Source: Labilibacter sediminis (GTDB lineage: Bacteria; Bacteroidota; Bacteroidia; Bacteroidales; Marinilabiliaceae). Taken from it: DNA of 64,000 nt. The position numbers and the translations under genes are program-made. Below are positions 17,698 through 26,948 of this stretch, piece by piece. The notes under the pieces were generated by a model. That model worked only from the letters and a program-made list of their open reading frames with translations. It was not told the origin of the DNA and searched no databases. How positions within the stretch are numbered: the stretch's first letter is position 1; every line of letters starts with the position of its first letter. Where the stretch lies: positions 310,001-374,000 of the forward strand of contig NZ_VCHY01000003.1 in the NCBI RefSeq assembly GCF_005877885.1, written 5' to 3'.

Positions 17698-18561
17698 ATG
17701 TTCGAAAATAATTTTAAAGTTGGTGTAATAGTTTCCTGGCTGTCTATATTTTTAAATATAGTTTTATTTGCAATAAAGTTCTGGGTTGGAATTTTATATA
17801 ATTCGGTTGCTTTAATTGCGGATGCCTGGCATACACTAACAGATTCTATTTCATCGTTTGCTGTTTTAATAGGTATTAAAATCTCATCGAAACCAGCTGA
17901 CGAGGAGCATCCTTTCGGACATGGTAGAGCTGAGTTAGTAGCCACAATTTTTGTTGGTATTTTATTAGCATTGGTTGGAGCTAATTTTACCTATGAGTCA
18001 ATATTAAAACTACGTGCCCACGAGGCAGTAGAGTATGGATCGTTAGCAATTATAGTTACAATTATTTCTATAGTGGTAAAAGAAATAATGGCTCAATATT
18101 CTATATTTTTCGGTAAGAAAACAAAATCAAACAGCCTTGTTGCTGACGGATGGCACCACAGGAGTGATGCTATTTCGAGTATTATAATTTTGGTTGGTAT
18201 TTTTTTTGGTAAATATTTTTGGTGGATTGATGGTGTGTTAGGTTTAATTGTTTCCGGCTTAATATTTTATACCACGTATAAAATATTGAAAGAGGCTCTA
18301 TCAATATTCTTAGGTGAAAAAATAGATGATGAATTGCGTGAAAGTATTCAGGCCATTGGTTATGATATTTATAATAAAGATATCGATCCGCATCATTTTT
18401 TATTACATAAATACGGACATCATTCTGAGCTAACTTTTCATATTTCGTTGCATGGCAGCATGAGTTTAACCGAGGCACACAATATTGCCACCAAATATGA
18501 AAAAGCTGTTGAAGAAAAGCACAATATAGGCGTTACTATACATATTGATTCGCTTGATTAA
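17698..18561 (+). CDS. Cation diffusion facilitator (CDF) family metal transporter
   Basis: This 287-aa protein has about six membrane helices and a C-terminal cytoplasmic domain. The transport site is visible as DAWHTLTD in TM2 and DGWHHRSD in TM5, and the signature EEHPFGHGRAE follows TM2. The His in the first site (HxxxD) suggests Zn2+-type selectivity, but Fe2+ or Mn2+ cannot be excluded. The C-terminal part with HHFLLHKYGHHSELTFHI is the usual regulatory domain. It lies 16 bp after the rhodanese gene. Confidence 0.92.
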   Translation: MFENNFKVGVIVSWLSIFLNIVLFAIKFWVGILYNSVALIADAWHTLTDSISSFAVLIGIKISSKPADEEHPFGHGRAELVATIFVGILLALVGANFTYESILKLRAHEAVEYGSLAIIVTIISIVVKEIMAQYSIFFGKKTKSNSLVADGWHHRSDAISSIIILVGIFFGKYFWWIDGVLGLIVSGLIFYTTYKILKEALSIFLGEKIDDELRESIQAIGYDIYNKDIDPHHFLLHKYGHHSELTFHISLHGSMSLTEAHNIATKYEKAVEEKHNIGVTIHIDSLD

Positions 18562-18672
18562 GCTGTAATTATCCCTGTTTTTAATAGTATCATCAACTTA
18601 AAGCCTAATCATATGTAAAAGCTTGTACAAACACCTTATTTGCCCTTTATATTTAGTTCAAATTAAGGTTTA

Positions 18673-19464
18673 ATGAGGTTTATATCCATTCTTTTTGTTG
18701 TACTTGTTTTAGGTTGTAGTTCTGGTAGAAATAAAATATCTATATCTACCTTAAAATTAAATTGCCAACATCTGAGTTCACAGATTTCAATCGATAAGCC
18801 TTATTTCGATTCTATACAAGCTATTATTTCCACTTACAATTCTGATTTGTTTATTTTTAAGCAGACACAGTTTAGTTCTAATTGTACACAGGTTATTGAA
18901 GATAAGGGATATCGTTTTATTCCGGTTTATTCTACTGAAGATGATTCTTCAGTTGTCAGTGCGCCAATAATTATTAAAACATCATCAATTGAGGTTTTAG
19001 GCAGATCATATTTTATTTATACAGAGGATTTTTTATTGGAAGAAAAGAATATAGTTGAATGGTTTAAGCTTAAAAGTAAGAGTACTGGTCATATTTTTTA
19101 CTTATTTAATATTCAGCTTCAAGATAGTTTGACGCCATATTTAAATAAAAAAATTGCTTATAGTTTACTTAAACGTATCGACAATGTATCCGCTGGCTTG
19201 CCGGTTATTGTTTTAGGTGATTTTATATATGAAAATAGTGAAATAAGTAAAGTTATGACGGGAGATTGGGTTAATGTATTTCCGTTAAAAGAAATTAAGT
19301 CAGGAGTTAGCTCTGACTTTTTAGTTAATGATTTTTTTAAAGTCATCCGTTCTAACCGTAAGCAGACCAACGATTCTTTGGTAAATAATATGGTGGTTAA
19401 GTTTTTACTAAATACGCAAAAAATAAATAAAAGTACTGACGGAGGAGTGATCCCTGAGATGTAA
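18673..19464 (+). CDS. Lipoprotein with a degenerate endonuclease/exonuclease/phosphatase (EEP) fold
   Basis: The 263-aa protein has a lipobox (LVLGC, Cys15). The body follows an EEP layout: an early LNCQHL strand, DSIQAIISTYNSDLFIFKQT in place of the usual xxPDIxxLQE, GLPVIVLGDFI where active enzymes have GDFN, and SSDFLVND where SDH is expected. The key catalytic Glu, Asn and His are thus replaced, so it is probably not an active nuclease. The fold assignment is inference from this spacing. It could be a binding protein at the membrane. Confidence 0.55.
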   Translation: MRFISILFVVLVLGCSSGRNKISISTLKLNCQHLSSQISIDKPYFDSIQAIISTYNSDLFIFKQTQFSSNCTQVIEDKGYRFIPVYSTEDDSSVVSAPIIIKTSSIEVLGRSYFIYTEDFLLEEKNIVEWFKLKSKSTGHIFYLFNIQLQDSLTPYLNKKIAYSLLKRIDNVSAGLPVIVLGDFIYENSEISKVMTGDWVNVFPLKEIKSGVSSDFLVNDFFKVIRSNRKQTNDSLVNNMVVKFLLNTQKINKSTDGGVIPEM

Positions 19465-19470
19465 TTCTAA

Positions 19471-20130
19471 TTATTTTTTAGAAAGATATTTACCTACAAT
19501 CATTGCTAAAATAAGGGTTACATAAAACTGACCTCCTATACCTAAAAGTATCGTTAATAGTTTTGCTTCCTGTGATATAGGTGTAATATCGCCATAGCCA
19601 ATGGTGGTTAAGGTGATATATGAATAGTAAAAGTAGTCACTTGCTACCGGATCTTGAATAGTGCTAAAGGTAAACGCATTGGGATTAGATAATGAAATAA
19701 TGACAGCAAATAAGGTACCTATAATACCAATTAAGAGATATACATTAATGGCCTCAAAAATGACAATGCTGGTTACATTTTTACTTTTGGCCAATTGACT
19801 GATGAGTTTGTATACGATAATAAAAAAGAAGATTATTTTTGAAAATTCTGATATGTAATTAGCTATAGAACCCTGTGTGATAATTACATATAGTTCGCTT
19901 ATGGCTATGGTAGCCAAAGATATAAAGAATATCTTGAGTTTATCTGTTTTTATGGTAAACGCAGCTGTAAATAATAGCAGATTAAATAAAAAACGAATGA
20001 TATTTCCGTTATAGTTAGATTTAGCAAACAGTATTGCTCCGGATAAAAGAAGAAGAATATTTATAAATAAAAGGGTATTTCCTATTAAGATACGTTTGTT
20101 AAGTATGTTGTTGTAAATATTCTTGATCAT
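19471..20130 (-). CDS. Two-pore-domain-like potassium channel
   Basis: This 219-aa protein has about six hydrophobic helices and a C-terminal pore module with the K+ selectivity filter TTIGYGD (residues 175-181) before the last helix. It matches the Ion_trans_2 family. There is no RCK/TrkA-N domain and no positively charged S4-like helix, so gating by voltage or ligand is not indicated. It ends 6 bp from the convergent EEP-like gene and begins 6 bp after the DUF2797 gene, which is probably upstream in the same transcript. Confidence 0.88.
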   Translation of the reverse strand: MIKNIYNNILNKRILIGNTLLFINILLLLSGAILFAKSNYNGNIIRFLFNLLLFTAAFTIKTDKLKIFFISLATIAISELYVIITQGSIANYISEFSKIIFFFIIVYKLISQLAKSKNVTSIVIFEAINVYLLIGIIGTLFAVIISLSNPNAFTFSTIQDPVASDYFYYSYITLTTIGYGDITPISQEAKLLTILLGIGGQFYVTLILAMIVGKYLSKK

Positions 20131-20135
20131 AGTTG

Positions 20136-20930
20136 TTACAATTCAATTTCAACAAGATAACCTCTATGTTTTCTTACATTTATTACCTGGCTGTTATTAA
20201 TATATAGATATTGACCTTTAATACCTGTTAGAGTTCCTTCTAATACATTCGTTTTATCAAAACTTTGGCTTAATATCTTAGCTGGATATTCTGATATTGG
20301 AAAATCAATTGTTGTTATTTCATGATCTAATTTACAATATTGTTTTAACTCTTCCGGTAAATATGAGATAGCAGCCTCTTTTTCTTTATTTAGATCGATA
20401 TCATTATTTACACCTTTAAGCATTTTTTGCCAGCTGGTTTTATCCGAAAAAAATTGCATTAAATACTTTTCAATTATACCTGCAATATGTCGATTTGGTG
20501 TTTCTGCGATTATAACAGCTGCAGTTGCACCCTGATCAATCCAGCGTGTAGGAATTTGCGATTGTCGGGTTATTCCGACTTTTAAATTTGAAGATACTGA
20601 TAGATAAACAACATGGGGAGTTAAACAATGGTTTTTAGACCATTCCATATCCCGCGATATACCTAAATGTGCCTGGCATTTATCAGGGTGTAAAATGCAT
20701 TTGCTTGCTTCAGGAGCTTCCATAAAACAGTTGTAACAGAAACCCTGAGAGAATGATTTATTCGTTTTTTTACCACATGCCACACAATTAATTTGATTCT
20801 GAAAACTTAGTTTTATGGGTTTACCGATGAAGTCATTTAAACTAACATACTCCTCTCCTACCGGTATACAATATTCAACTTCTGCTGAAAGTTTAGTTTT
20901 CATTTTTTCAATATTTCCTTTATATATCAT
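20136..20930 (-). CDS. DUF2797 family zinc-binding protein
   Basis: The 264-aa protein has two cysteine pairs typical of a zinc ribbon (CVACGKK and CYNCF) followed by DKCQAHLGISRDMEW and VYLSVSSNLKVGITRQ with RWIDQGA. This resembles the GIY-YIG-like core that I associate with DUF2797. The molecular function is unknown. Starts at 20930 and 20903 (MKTKLSAEVEYC) are both possible. It is 39 bp downstream of the U32 peptidase gene, so a common transcript is likely. Confidence 0.75.
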   Translation of the reverse strand: MIYKGNIEKMKTKLSAEVEYCIPVGEEYVSLNDFIGKPIKLSFQNQINCVACGKKTNKSFSQGFCYNCFMEAPEASKCILHPDKCQAHLGISRDMEWSKNHCLTPHVVYLSVSSNLKVGITRQSQIPTRWIDQGATAAVIIAETPNRHIAGIIEKYLMQFFSDKTSWQKMLKGVNNDIDLNKEKEAAISYLPEELKQYCKLDHEITTIDFPISEYPAKILSQSFDKTNVLEGTLTGIKGQYLYINNSQVINVRKHRGYLVEIEL

Positions 20931-20969
20931 GTGGTGTATTTTTAGTGTTTTAGTGATATTAATTAAATA

Positions 20970-22226
20970 TTATTGGTTTAATGAAGGATGTGCATCAACC
21001 ATTTTATAAAGCTTATCAGATCTCCTTATTTTTTCTTTTACAGGAATAGAGAACCTTTCTCCTTTAACGGTTTCGTTCACCGGTTTTAGATCAACTCTAA
21101 TTTCTGGTACAGTCATTTTAACTACACCTGTAGTTGGACCTGTAATCAATATCTCCTCTCCTACTTTTAAACTTTGTGTTTCCATCAGAAATTCAGCTAC
21201 CCCAATTTTCGGAAAGTAATTGGTTCCTTTTCCAATATAAATCTTTCTTTTAGATGCTCTGTTACCATAATTATGACTCCACTCTCCAAGTTTTTGCCCT
21301 AAATAATATCCATTCCAAAAACCACGATTAAATACGGTGGATAATTCTTTATTCCAGGCATCAATCTTATCCTGTGTAAAACTATCATTTAATATAGCAT
21401 CAATAGCTTCATTGTAGGCTTTTACAACCGTATATACATATTCCGGACCTCTGGCTCGGCCTTCAATTTTAAATACACGAACACCAGAATCAACCATCTT
21501 GTTTAAAAAATGAATGGTTTTTAAATCTTTTGGCGACATAATGTATTCATTATCTACTTCCAGCTCCTGACCTGTTTCCTTATCCGTAACCACATAGCTT
21601 CTTCTGCATGTTTGCAGACAAGCCCCTCTGTTTGCCGATGAATCCGTATTGTGAAGACTTAAGTAGCACTTACCGGAAACAGCCATGCATAAAGCACCAT
21701 GACTAAACATTTCAATTTGAATAAGTTCCCCTTTAGGACCCTTTATTTGCTGAAGTTGAATTTGTCGGAAAATTTGAGCAACTTGATCCATATTGAGTTC
21801 TCGTGCCAATACCACAACATCAGCAAACTGAGCGTAAAATTTTAGCGCCTCAATATTGGATATATTAAGCTGCGTACTAAGATGAACCTCAATATCAATT
21901 TCCCGAGCAAAAGAAATGGCAGCCACATCAGATGCAATAACAGCTGAAATATTGGCTTCTTTGGCGGCCAGTATAATTTTTTTCATCAGGTTTAAATCCT
22001 GATCATAAAGTACTGTGTTGACAGTTAAATATGTCTTTACACTATTTTGCTGAGCAATTTTAACAATCTCTCTTAAATCATCTACGGTAAAATTATTGGA
22101 TGATCTGGATCGCATGTTTAAACCTTCAATTCCAAAATATACAGAATTCGCTCCTCCCTGAATGGCTGCACGTAATGATTCATAAGAACCTACGGGAGCC
22201 ATTATTTCAAAATCTTCTCTTTTCAT
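20970..22226 (-). CDS. U32 family peptidase-like protein (TrhP/RlhA type)
   Basis: This 418-aa protein carries U32 hallmarks: APVGSYESLRAAIQGGANSVYFG at the N-terminus (TIM-barrel start), the FSHGALCMAVSGKCYLS segment with NRGACLQTCRR cysteines, and FKIEGRARGPEYV. Members such as TrhP and RlhA are now known as RNA hydroxylation factors needing prephenate and iron, not proteases. The C-terminal beta domain is present. Which RNA is modified here cannot be told. The name collagenase-like protease often given to this family should be read with care. Confidence 0.88.
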   Translation of the reverse strand: MKREDFEIMAPVGSYESLRAAIQGGANSVYFGIEGLNMRSRSSNNFTVDDLREIVKIAQQNSVKTYLTVNTVLYDQDLNLMKKIILAAKEANISAVIASDVAAISFAREIDIEVHLSTQLNISNIEALKFYAQFADVVVLARELNMDQVAQIFRQIQLQQIKGPKGELIQIEMFSHGALCMAVSGKCYLSLHNTDSSANRGACLQTCRRSYVVTDKETGQELEVDNEYIMSPKDLKTIHFLNKMVDSGVRVFKIEGRARGPEYVYTVVKAYNEAIDAILNDSFTQDKIDAWNKELSTVFNRGFWNGYYLGQKLGEWSHNYGNRASKRKIYIGKGTNYFPKIGVAEFLMETQSLKVGEEILITGPTTGVVKMTVPEIRVDLKPVNETVKGERFSIPVKEKIRRSDKLYKMVDAHPSLNQ

Positions 22227-22428
22227 TTATAAATAGTGCTTCAAAGTATTTGTTACCAGTATGATATGTTATAAATATCGTAGTTTTAATAATTGAGGTA
22301 CAAAATTACATTTTTTATATGATTGTTAGTGAAGTATATGCGCTTTTACGTTTTTTTATTATGTAAGTATTTCTTTCCTTTGCTGGCAAATTCTTATTAT
22401 AATTTGTACTATATCACAATGTATTATC

Positions 22429-23262
22429 ATGCTATACGATAAAACCGTTAGAGAAAAAGGAGAAACTAGTGTAAGACAAGCGCAGAATGTAATGCTGGAA
22501 ATGATGAAGTTAATAGATGAGTTATGTAAAAAGCATAGTTTAGAATATTGGCTTGATGCGGGAACTTTGATCGGTGCAGTAAGACATGGAGGTTTTATTC
22601 CATGGGATGATGACCTGGATATTTGTATGTCTCGTGAGGATTATGAAAAGTTTATTGAAATTGCGCATAATGAGCTTCCTGATGAATTGTTTATGCAAAC
22701 TAAGTATACAGATAAGTCGCGATGGAAGTTTGTAAAAATAAGAGATAATTACAGTACTTATATTCAAAACAGTGAGGTTGGAAGAGATATCAAATATCAC
22801 CAGGGTATTTTTGTGGATATTTTTCCTTGTGATGTGGTTGAAAGAGATACTTTTATTCCAAAACTATTTATAAATAGAAGATTTGCTCGATCATCAAATT
22901 CTGTTGTTAGCAAGTTTTCGGGATTAATTAACTTCTTCTCTACTATTATTGTAAAAACATATGGCTATAATAAATGGAAATGGTATTTTTTAAAAAAGTA
23001 TAAAGGTAATACTCCTAAATTTGTTTGTTCTGGGATTGATAATACTTTTAGTTTTTTAAAGTTTGATTATGATGTAATTTATCCTATTAAACAAATTGAG
23101 TTTGAAGGTATATCTTTTATGGCTCCGAATAATCCGGATTCATATTTAACGACCATGTTTGGTGACTATATGAAGTTACCCGCAGAGGAAGACAGACATG
23201 TACATGCATATAAAATTCTTCCATTTGATAAATGTGGACATCCTAACGCAATGAATTATTAA
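22429..23262 (+). CDS. LicD family phosphotransferase
   Basis: LicD proteins use the nucleotidyltransferase fold to attach phosphocholine or, in the related fukutin/FKRP enzymes, ribitol phosphate to glycans. This 277-aa protein has the signature YWLDAGTLIGAVRHGGFIPW followed by the catalytic acidic run DDDLD (residues 60-64), then GIFVDIFPCD. No choline-uptake or activation genes are nearby, but a CDP-ribitol synthase is (24424-25797). Ribitol 5-phosphate transfer is therefore the likelier activity (inference). It is followed 24 bp later by a CDP-polyol phosphotransferase-like gene. Confidence 0.88.
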   Translation: MLYDKTVREKGETSVRQAQNVMLEMMKLIDELCKKHSLEYWLDAGTLIGAVRHGGFIPWDDDLDICMSREDYEKFIEIAHNELPDELFMQTKYTDKSRWKFVKIRDNYSTYIQNSEVGRDIKYHQGIFVDIFPCDVVERDTFIPKLFINRRFARSSNSVVSKFSGLINFFSTIIVKTYGYNKWKWYFLKKYKGNTPKFVCSGIDNTFSFLKFDYDVIYPIKQIEFEGISFMAPNNPDSYLTTMFGDYMKLPAEEDRHVHAYKILPFDKCGHPNAMNY

Positions 23263-23286
23263 TTTGAGAATAGTAAATTCAATAAA

Positions 23287-24381
23287 ATGGAAAAGGAAAT
23301 TGTTAATAATAAATACTACGCACTTTTTGTTACCCAGCATTTATATTTTATTCCACAGTTTTACCCAATAGCAAAGGAGTTGCAAAAAAGAAATGAGAAT
23401 TTTTTATTTCTGTTAATGGGTAAAGATTTACCATTTCAAAATCAAATTGCTGAAGATTTTTGTTTAGACAATAACTTTAAGTTCGTTATATACGATGAAA
23501 ATGCTCCAGCTATTAAATGTAAGTACATGATTAATGGAGGAAATAAATTTCCGGTATTTCCTATAGATTATCAATATTCTGTGTCGGTGGTTCATGGTAT
23601 AGGAACAAAGGCTGGGTATTATACTGACATTTTAAATAGTCATGATATCAGGTTTATTGAAGGGCAAAAACGTGTGGATACTATACTAGAGTTATTTCCG
23701 GATACCAAATGTAATTTGTTTAATGTAGGATTTGCAAAACTGGATACTGCCATTAATTTATCTGGTAGTGAAAAGGAGCAAATGTTTAAGCAATTTAATT
23801 TAGATACTTCAAAGAAAACGATTTTATACGCACCTACATTTTATCCTAGCTCTATAGAAAATATGCCGCTAAATTTTCCTGAAGAGTTTAAGGAATACAA
23901 TATTATTATAAAGCCTCATTTTTTTTCTTTACAGCGTAAGAAGTATATTCATCAGTATAAAAAAATGCAGAAATGGAATAAGTATAATAATGTGTACTTT
24001 GCTCAATCTAAGGATTTTGATTTGTGTCCATTTCTTGCTGTTTCAGACATTATGATTTCTGATGAATCTTCGGCTATTTTTGAGTTTGCGGCCTTAAATA
24101 AACCGGTTATATTAAATAAAAATGTAAGGTATCGTTTATCATACCGTATTTTTAAGTGGAAAATAAAAAAGAGGTTGGATTCAGAAATGAATCAATACCG
24201 AAAAGTAGGAACGGCAGTAGATACTTTTAAGGCATTAAAATATGCTGTAGAAGAGGAATTAAAAAATCCTGCAAAAAATGAGAAATATAGAAAAGAAATA
24301 TGTGATCAAATAGTAGGACAGGTAGATGGTAAAGTGTCTGTTAGAATTGCTGATATTCTGGAAAAATTTAATAGTAAGTAA
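23287..24381 (+). CDS. CDP-glycerol/CDP-ribitol phosphotransferase family protein
   Basis: The 364-aa protein resembles the catalytic half of TagB/TagF/TarL teichoic acid enzymes (GT-B fold). Visible motifs are VVHGIGTKAGYY (the HG loop), ILYAPTFYPSS, IIIKPHFF and SDESSAIFEFAALNKPVI, the CDP-binding part. There is no N-terminal glycosyltransferase extension. It probably transfers glycerol or ribitol phosphate from a CDP-linked donor to a glycan. Its stop codon lies in the stem of a hairpin shared with the convergent gene. Confidence 0.82.
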   Translation: MEKEIVNNKYYALFVTQHLYFIPQFYPIAKELQKRNENFLFLLMGKDLPFQNQIAEDFCLDNNFKFVIYDENAPAIKCKYMINGGNKFPVFPIDYQYSVSVVHGIGTKAGYYTDILNSHDIRFIEGQKRVDTILELFPDTKCNLFNVGFAKLDTAINLSGSEKEQMFKQFNLDTSKKTILYAPTFYPSSIENMPLNFPEEFKEYNIIIKPHFFSLQRKKYIHQYKKMQKWNKYNNVYFAQSKDFDLCPFLAVSDIMISDESSAIFEFAALNKPVILNKNVRYRLSYRIFKWKIKKRLDSEMNQYRKVGTAVDTFKALKYAVEEELKNPAKNEKYRKEICDQIVGQVDGKVSVRIADILEKFNSK

Positions 24382-24408
24382 ATACTGTATTGCACAGAAT
24401 TTACTTAC
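24374..24408. terminator. Inverted repeat between convergent genes, probable bidirectional terminator
   Basis: GTAAGTAAATACTGT (24374-24388) pairs with ACAGAATTTACTTAC (24394-24408) across a 5-base loop, with a single internal mismatch. The stop codon of the rightward gene lies in the left arm. T-tracts are weak on both sides, so efficiency is uncertain. Confidence 0.55.
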
Positions 24409-24423
24409 CATTATATATTAAGA

Positions 24424-25797
24424 TTAAACGCTTAATTTTTTTACGTATATAAGTTGACCTGTAAAATAATTTAATAGGGTACTTAAAGAAGTTTCGGCTA
24501 CTTTATCAACTTTTAAAAGTGTTTCTTCTGGTTCAATACCGAAGTTTTTCACCCGCATTGGTGTTGCTGTTCTTTCCGGATTGATACAGTTTACGCGAAT
24601 TCCTTCATTTTCCCACTCTTCTGCTAAAGCTTGTGTTAAGTTTACAATGGCTGTTTTGGTTGAAGAATATGCCGAATAAAATGATCTTCCTCTGGTATAC
24701 GAGCTTGATGTATAATTTAGTAATTGACCTCTTGATTCTGATAGGTATTTATAACTTTCTTTTGCTACAACAATGGCTCCTTTTAAATTAATATCAATGG
24801 TATCATTTATGGTTTTATAATCCATTTGTACTAAAGGCTGACGTTGAAGTATAGCTGCACTATTGACAACATAGTCAATTCTTCCACATTCATCATAAAC
24901 CTGTTTTAATACTTCTTTTATTTTTTCTTCATCTCTAATGTCAACACCATTTAAACTGCGGCTAAATCTAAATACTTTGGCTCCATGTTTAGTTGCTAAT
25001 TCTGCCGTGGCACCGCCAATTCCATCATTACCTCCAAATACAACAAGTACTTTGTTTTTAATGGATTGTAAATCTGGTTTGTCAAATATTTCTTTGTGCT
25101 TAATTTGAAATATTTTGTCAGAAATAAATAAGTCTAATTCGTGGGTAATTTTAATATTAGTTTCATCTCCTGCAACTACTTTTATGGGCGTTTCTGGCAG
25201 GTATTTTTTTATTACTCCACAATCATCCGTTGCTTTAAAGTTAGGATCCTTTAAGCCAATATCGTAAGCTTTTTTTATTGTTTCAAGTTTAAAAGCCTGA
25301 GGTGTTTGTCCATTCATCAACTTGTTACGATCGGGTATCGAAACTATTTCTTCGTTTTCAACCTCAATAATGGTATCTGTACTCGGAACTGCTACATCAA
25401 TAGCATCATGGTTATGTAACTCTTTATAGATATCAGCAAGTATTCGGTTTGAAATAAAAGGTCTTACTGCGTCATGAAAAACCAGGTTTATGCGTTTTTC
25501 ATCATTTTCCGGCCAGTAGGCATTTATCGCTGATAAACTTGATTCGTTTCTGGTATTCCCACCTAAAAGAACTTTTTTGACTTTCGCAAAATTATTGTGA
25601 TTGATTATATCTTTTACTTCGTCTACATAGCCTCTATGGGTAACTATAGCAATTTCATCAATATATTTTGACTGCTGGAATGTTTCGATGGTGTGTTCTA
25701 AAATCTTTTTTCCTGCGACTCTGATAAATTGTTTTGGTTTACTACTTCCAAAACGAGTTCCGCTTCCTCCAGCTAATATAATTCCTACAGTTTTCAT
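24424..25797 (-). CDS. bcs1: Bifunctional ribulose 5-phosphate reductase / CDP-ribitol pyrophosphorylase (Bcs1/Acs1 type)
   Basis: The 457-aa protein is a fusion. The N-terminal half (about 1-235) is an IspD/TarI-type cytidylyltransferase with LAGGSGTRFG (8-17), SKPKQF, FHDAVRPF and VAVPSTDTI. The C-terminal half (about 245-457) is a short-chain dehydrogenase with FGGNDGIGG, NSAA and the YSAYSSTK catalytic motif. This domain pair matches Haemophilus Bcs1/Acs1, which makes CDP-ribitol from ribulose 5-phosphate and CTP for capsules containing ribitol phosphate. A role as IspD of the isoprenoid pathway is unlikely given the fusion and context. Confidence 0.85.
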   Translation of the reverse strand: MKTVGIILAGGSGTRFGSSKPKQFIRVAGKKILEHTIETFQQSKYIDEIAIVTHRGYVDEVKDIINHNNFAKVKKVLLGGNTRNESSLSAINAYWPENDEKRINLVFHDAVRPFISNRILADIYKELHNHDAIDVAVPSTDTIIEVENEEIVSIPDRNKLMNGQTPQAFKLETIKKAYDIGLKDPNFKATDDCGVIKKYLPETPIKVVAGDETNIKITHELDLFISDKIFQIKHKEIFDKPDLQSIKNKVLVVFGGNDGIGGATAELATKHGAKVFRFSRSLNGVDIRDEEKIKEVLKQVYDECGRIDYVVNSAAILQRQPLVQMDYKTINDTIDINLKGAIVVAKESYKYLSESRGQLLNYTSSSYTRGRSFYSAYSSTKTAIVNLTQALAEEWENEGIRVNCINPERTATPMRVKNFGIEPEETLLKVDKVAETSLSTLLNYFTGQLIYVKKLSV

Positions 25798-25854
25798 TTA
25801 ATTTATATTAATTCGTTTATCCTTTGATGTGTAACTTTATGGGTAATAATATTT

Positions 25855-26832
25855 TTATTCTGTTTTCTCAAAATATTTTTTCAATACAAGTACTGATATT
25901 AAATCTTCTCGTTTTTTGTTTTTAAACTGACTCACGTACTTGTTTGCATTTTGGCGTATTTTATCTGCTTTATCAGGATTCTGGATATAATATTCCAGTT
26001 TATTGTTTAAATCGGAATAATCATCCTTTATATGAATATAATGGTGGTCAGGAATGAGTGTTCCTTCCATAAACCAGGTTTCAAATTTTGGAGTAGGCAT
26101 TACAGCCACAGAATTGGATGACATTACCCATTTTAAATTGGTTGCCACATCATTTCCTTCAATAGATAATATAAACTTGTAGTTTAGTTGTTCGTGAATG
26201 GTTAGCTTCTCTGTATGCCATTTATCGGTATTGTTATAGTTATTTACATGACCAATATCGCAAATAGGATTTTTGAAGTGTTTTTTGAAAAAATCAACGC
26301 GTTGTGGCTGGTAATCCCAAATATTTCCTCTCCACATCAGCATGTTTTTCTTTTTGTAAAATGATTTACTTTCCTTAACAAAGCTAAAGTGACGAACTTT
26401 ATTTAAGTTGAGTAAAACTGAGTTTATGTTATTAGAATTTATAGGCCTGCTTTTTACTATCGACGGTACTTTCGGTATTTCTGTTATATCTCCAAATTGA
26501 TAACTAAATTTATTGTTGTTATCAAATAAACGGGTATACCACCACGCATCAAAAAAGTAAGTTTGAAACTCCTTTGAATACACAAAATCTTTTAAAGTCT
26601 TAACATTGTCAGAAAAGGTTATTTTTTCGTTCAATTTATTGCAATAATTAACCCGCTCCTGAATGTATTCTGGGTTGTATTTTGATTGAGATTGAAGTAT
26701 TTTATTCAGCTTTTTTTGCGTGTTTTTAGAGGTATATTTAAGTTTTAAAAAACTTTTAAGGTAATACACCAGCTTTATGTTCTTATGTTTTATAGAAACA
26801 ATTTTAGCATATGTCTTTTTTATACTGCCCAT
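25855..26832 (-). CDS. Glycosyltransferase family 90 (CAP10/POGLUT-like)
   Basis: This 325-aa protein has the GT90 signature in its second half: LMWRGNIWDYQPQR, then LNYKFILSIEGNDVATNLKW, MSSNSVAVMP and ETWFMEGTLIPDHHY. GT90 enzymes transfer xylose or glucose; bacterial members modify LPS or capsules. The N-terminal 100 residues are basic and variable. It lies 57 bp upstream of the CDP-ribitol synthase on the same strand and is probably in the same transcript. Confidence 0.85.
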   Translation of the reverse strand: MGSIKKTYAKIVSIKHKNIKLVYYLKSFLKLKYTSKNTQKKLNKILQSQSKYNPEYIQERVNYCNKLNEKITFSDNVKTLKDFVYSKEFQTYFFDAWWYTRLFDNNNKFSYQFGDITEIPKVPSIVKSRPINSNNINSVLLNLNKVRHFSFVKESKSFYKKKNMLMWRGNIWDYQPQRVDFFKKHFKNPICDIGHVNNYNNTDKWHTEKLTIHEQLNYKFILSIEGNDVATNLKWVMSSNSVAVMPTPKFETWFMEGTLIPDHHYIHIKDDYSDLNNKLEYYIQNPDKADKIRQNANKYVSQFKNKKREDLISVLVLKKYFEKTE

Positions 26833-26948
26833 CTCAAAATATTATTGAAACCGTATTTTTTATTACAAATTTGATATTCGCTAATAACATTGGTCTCATG
26901 TTGCATTAATTATAAAAACTGTAAAAATTAGTTATTAAATAAACTGAT

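Noticed and set aside
24424-25797. IspD of the isoprenoid pathway
   Set aside because: The C-terminal short-chain dehydrogenase fusion and the LicD/CDP-polyol neighbours match Bcs1-type CDP-ribitol synthesis better.
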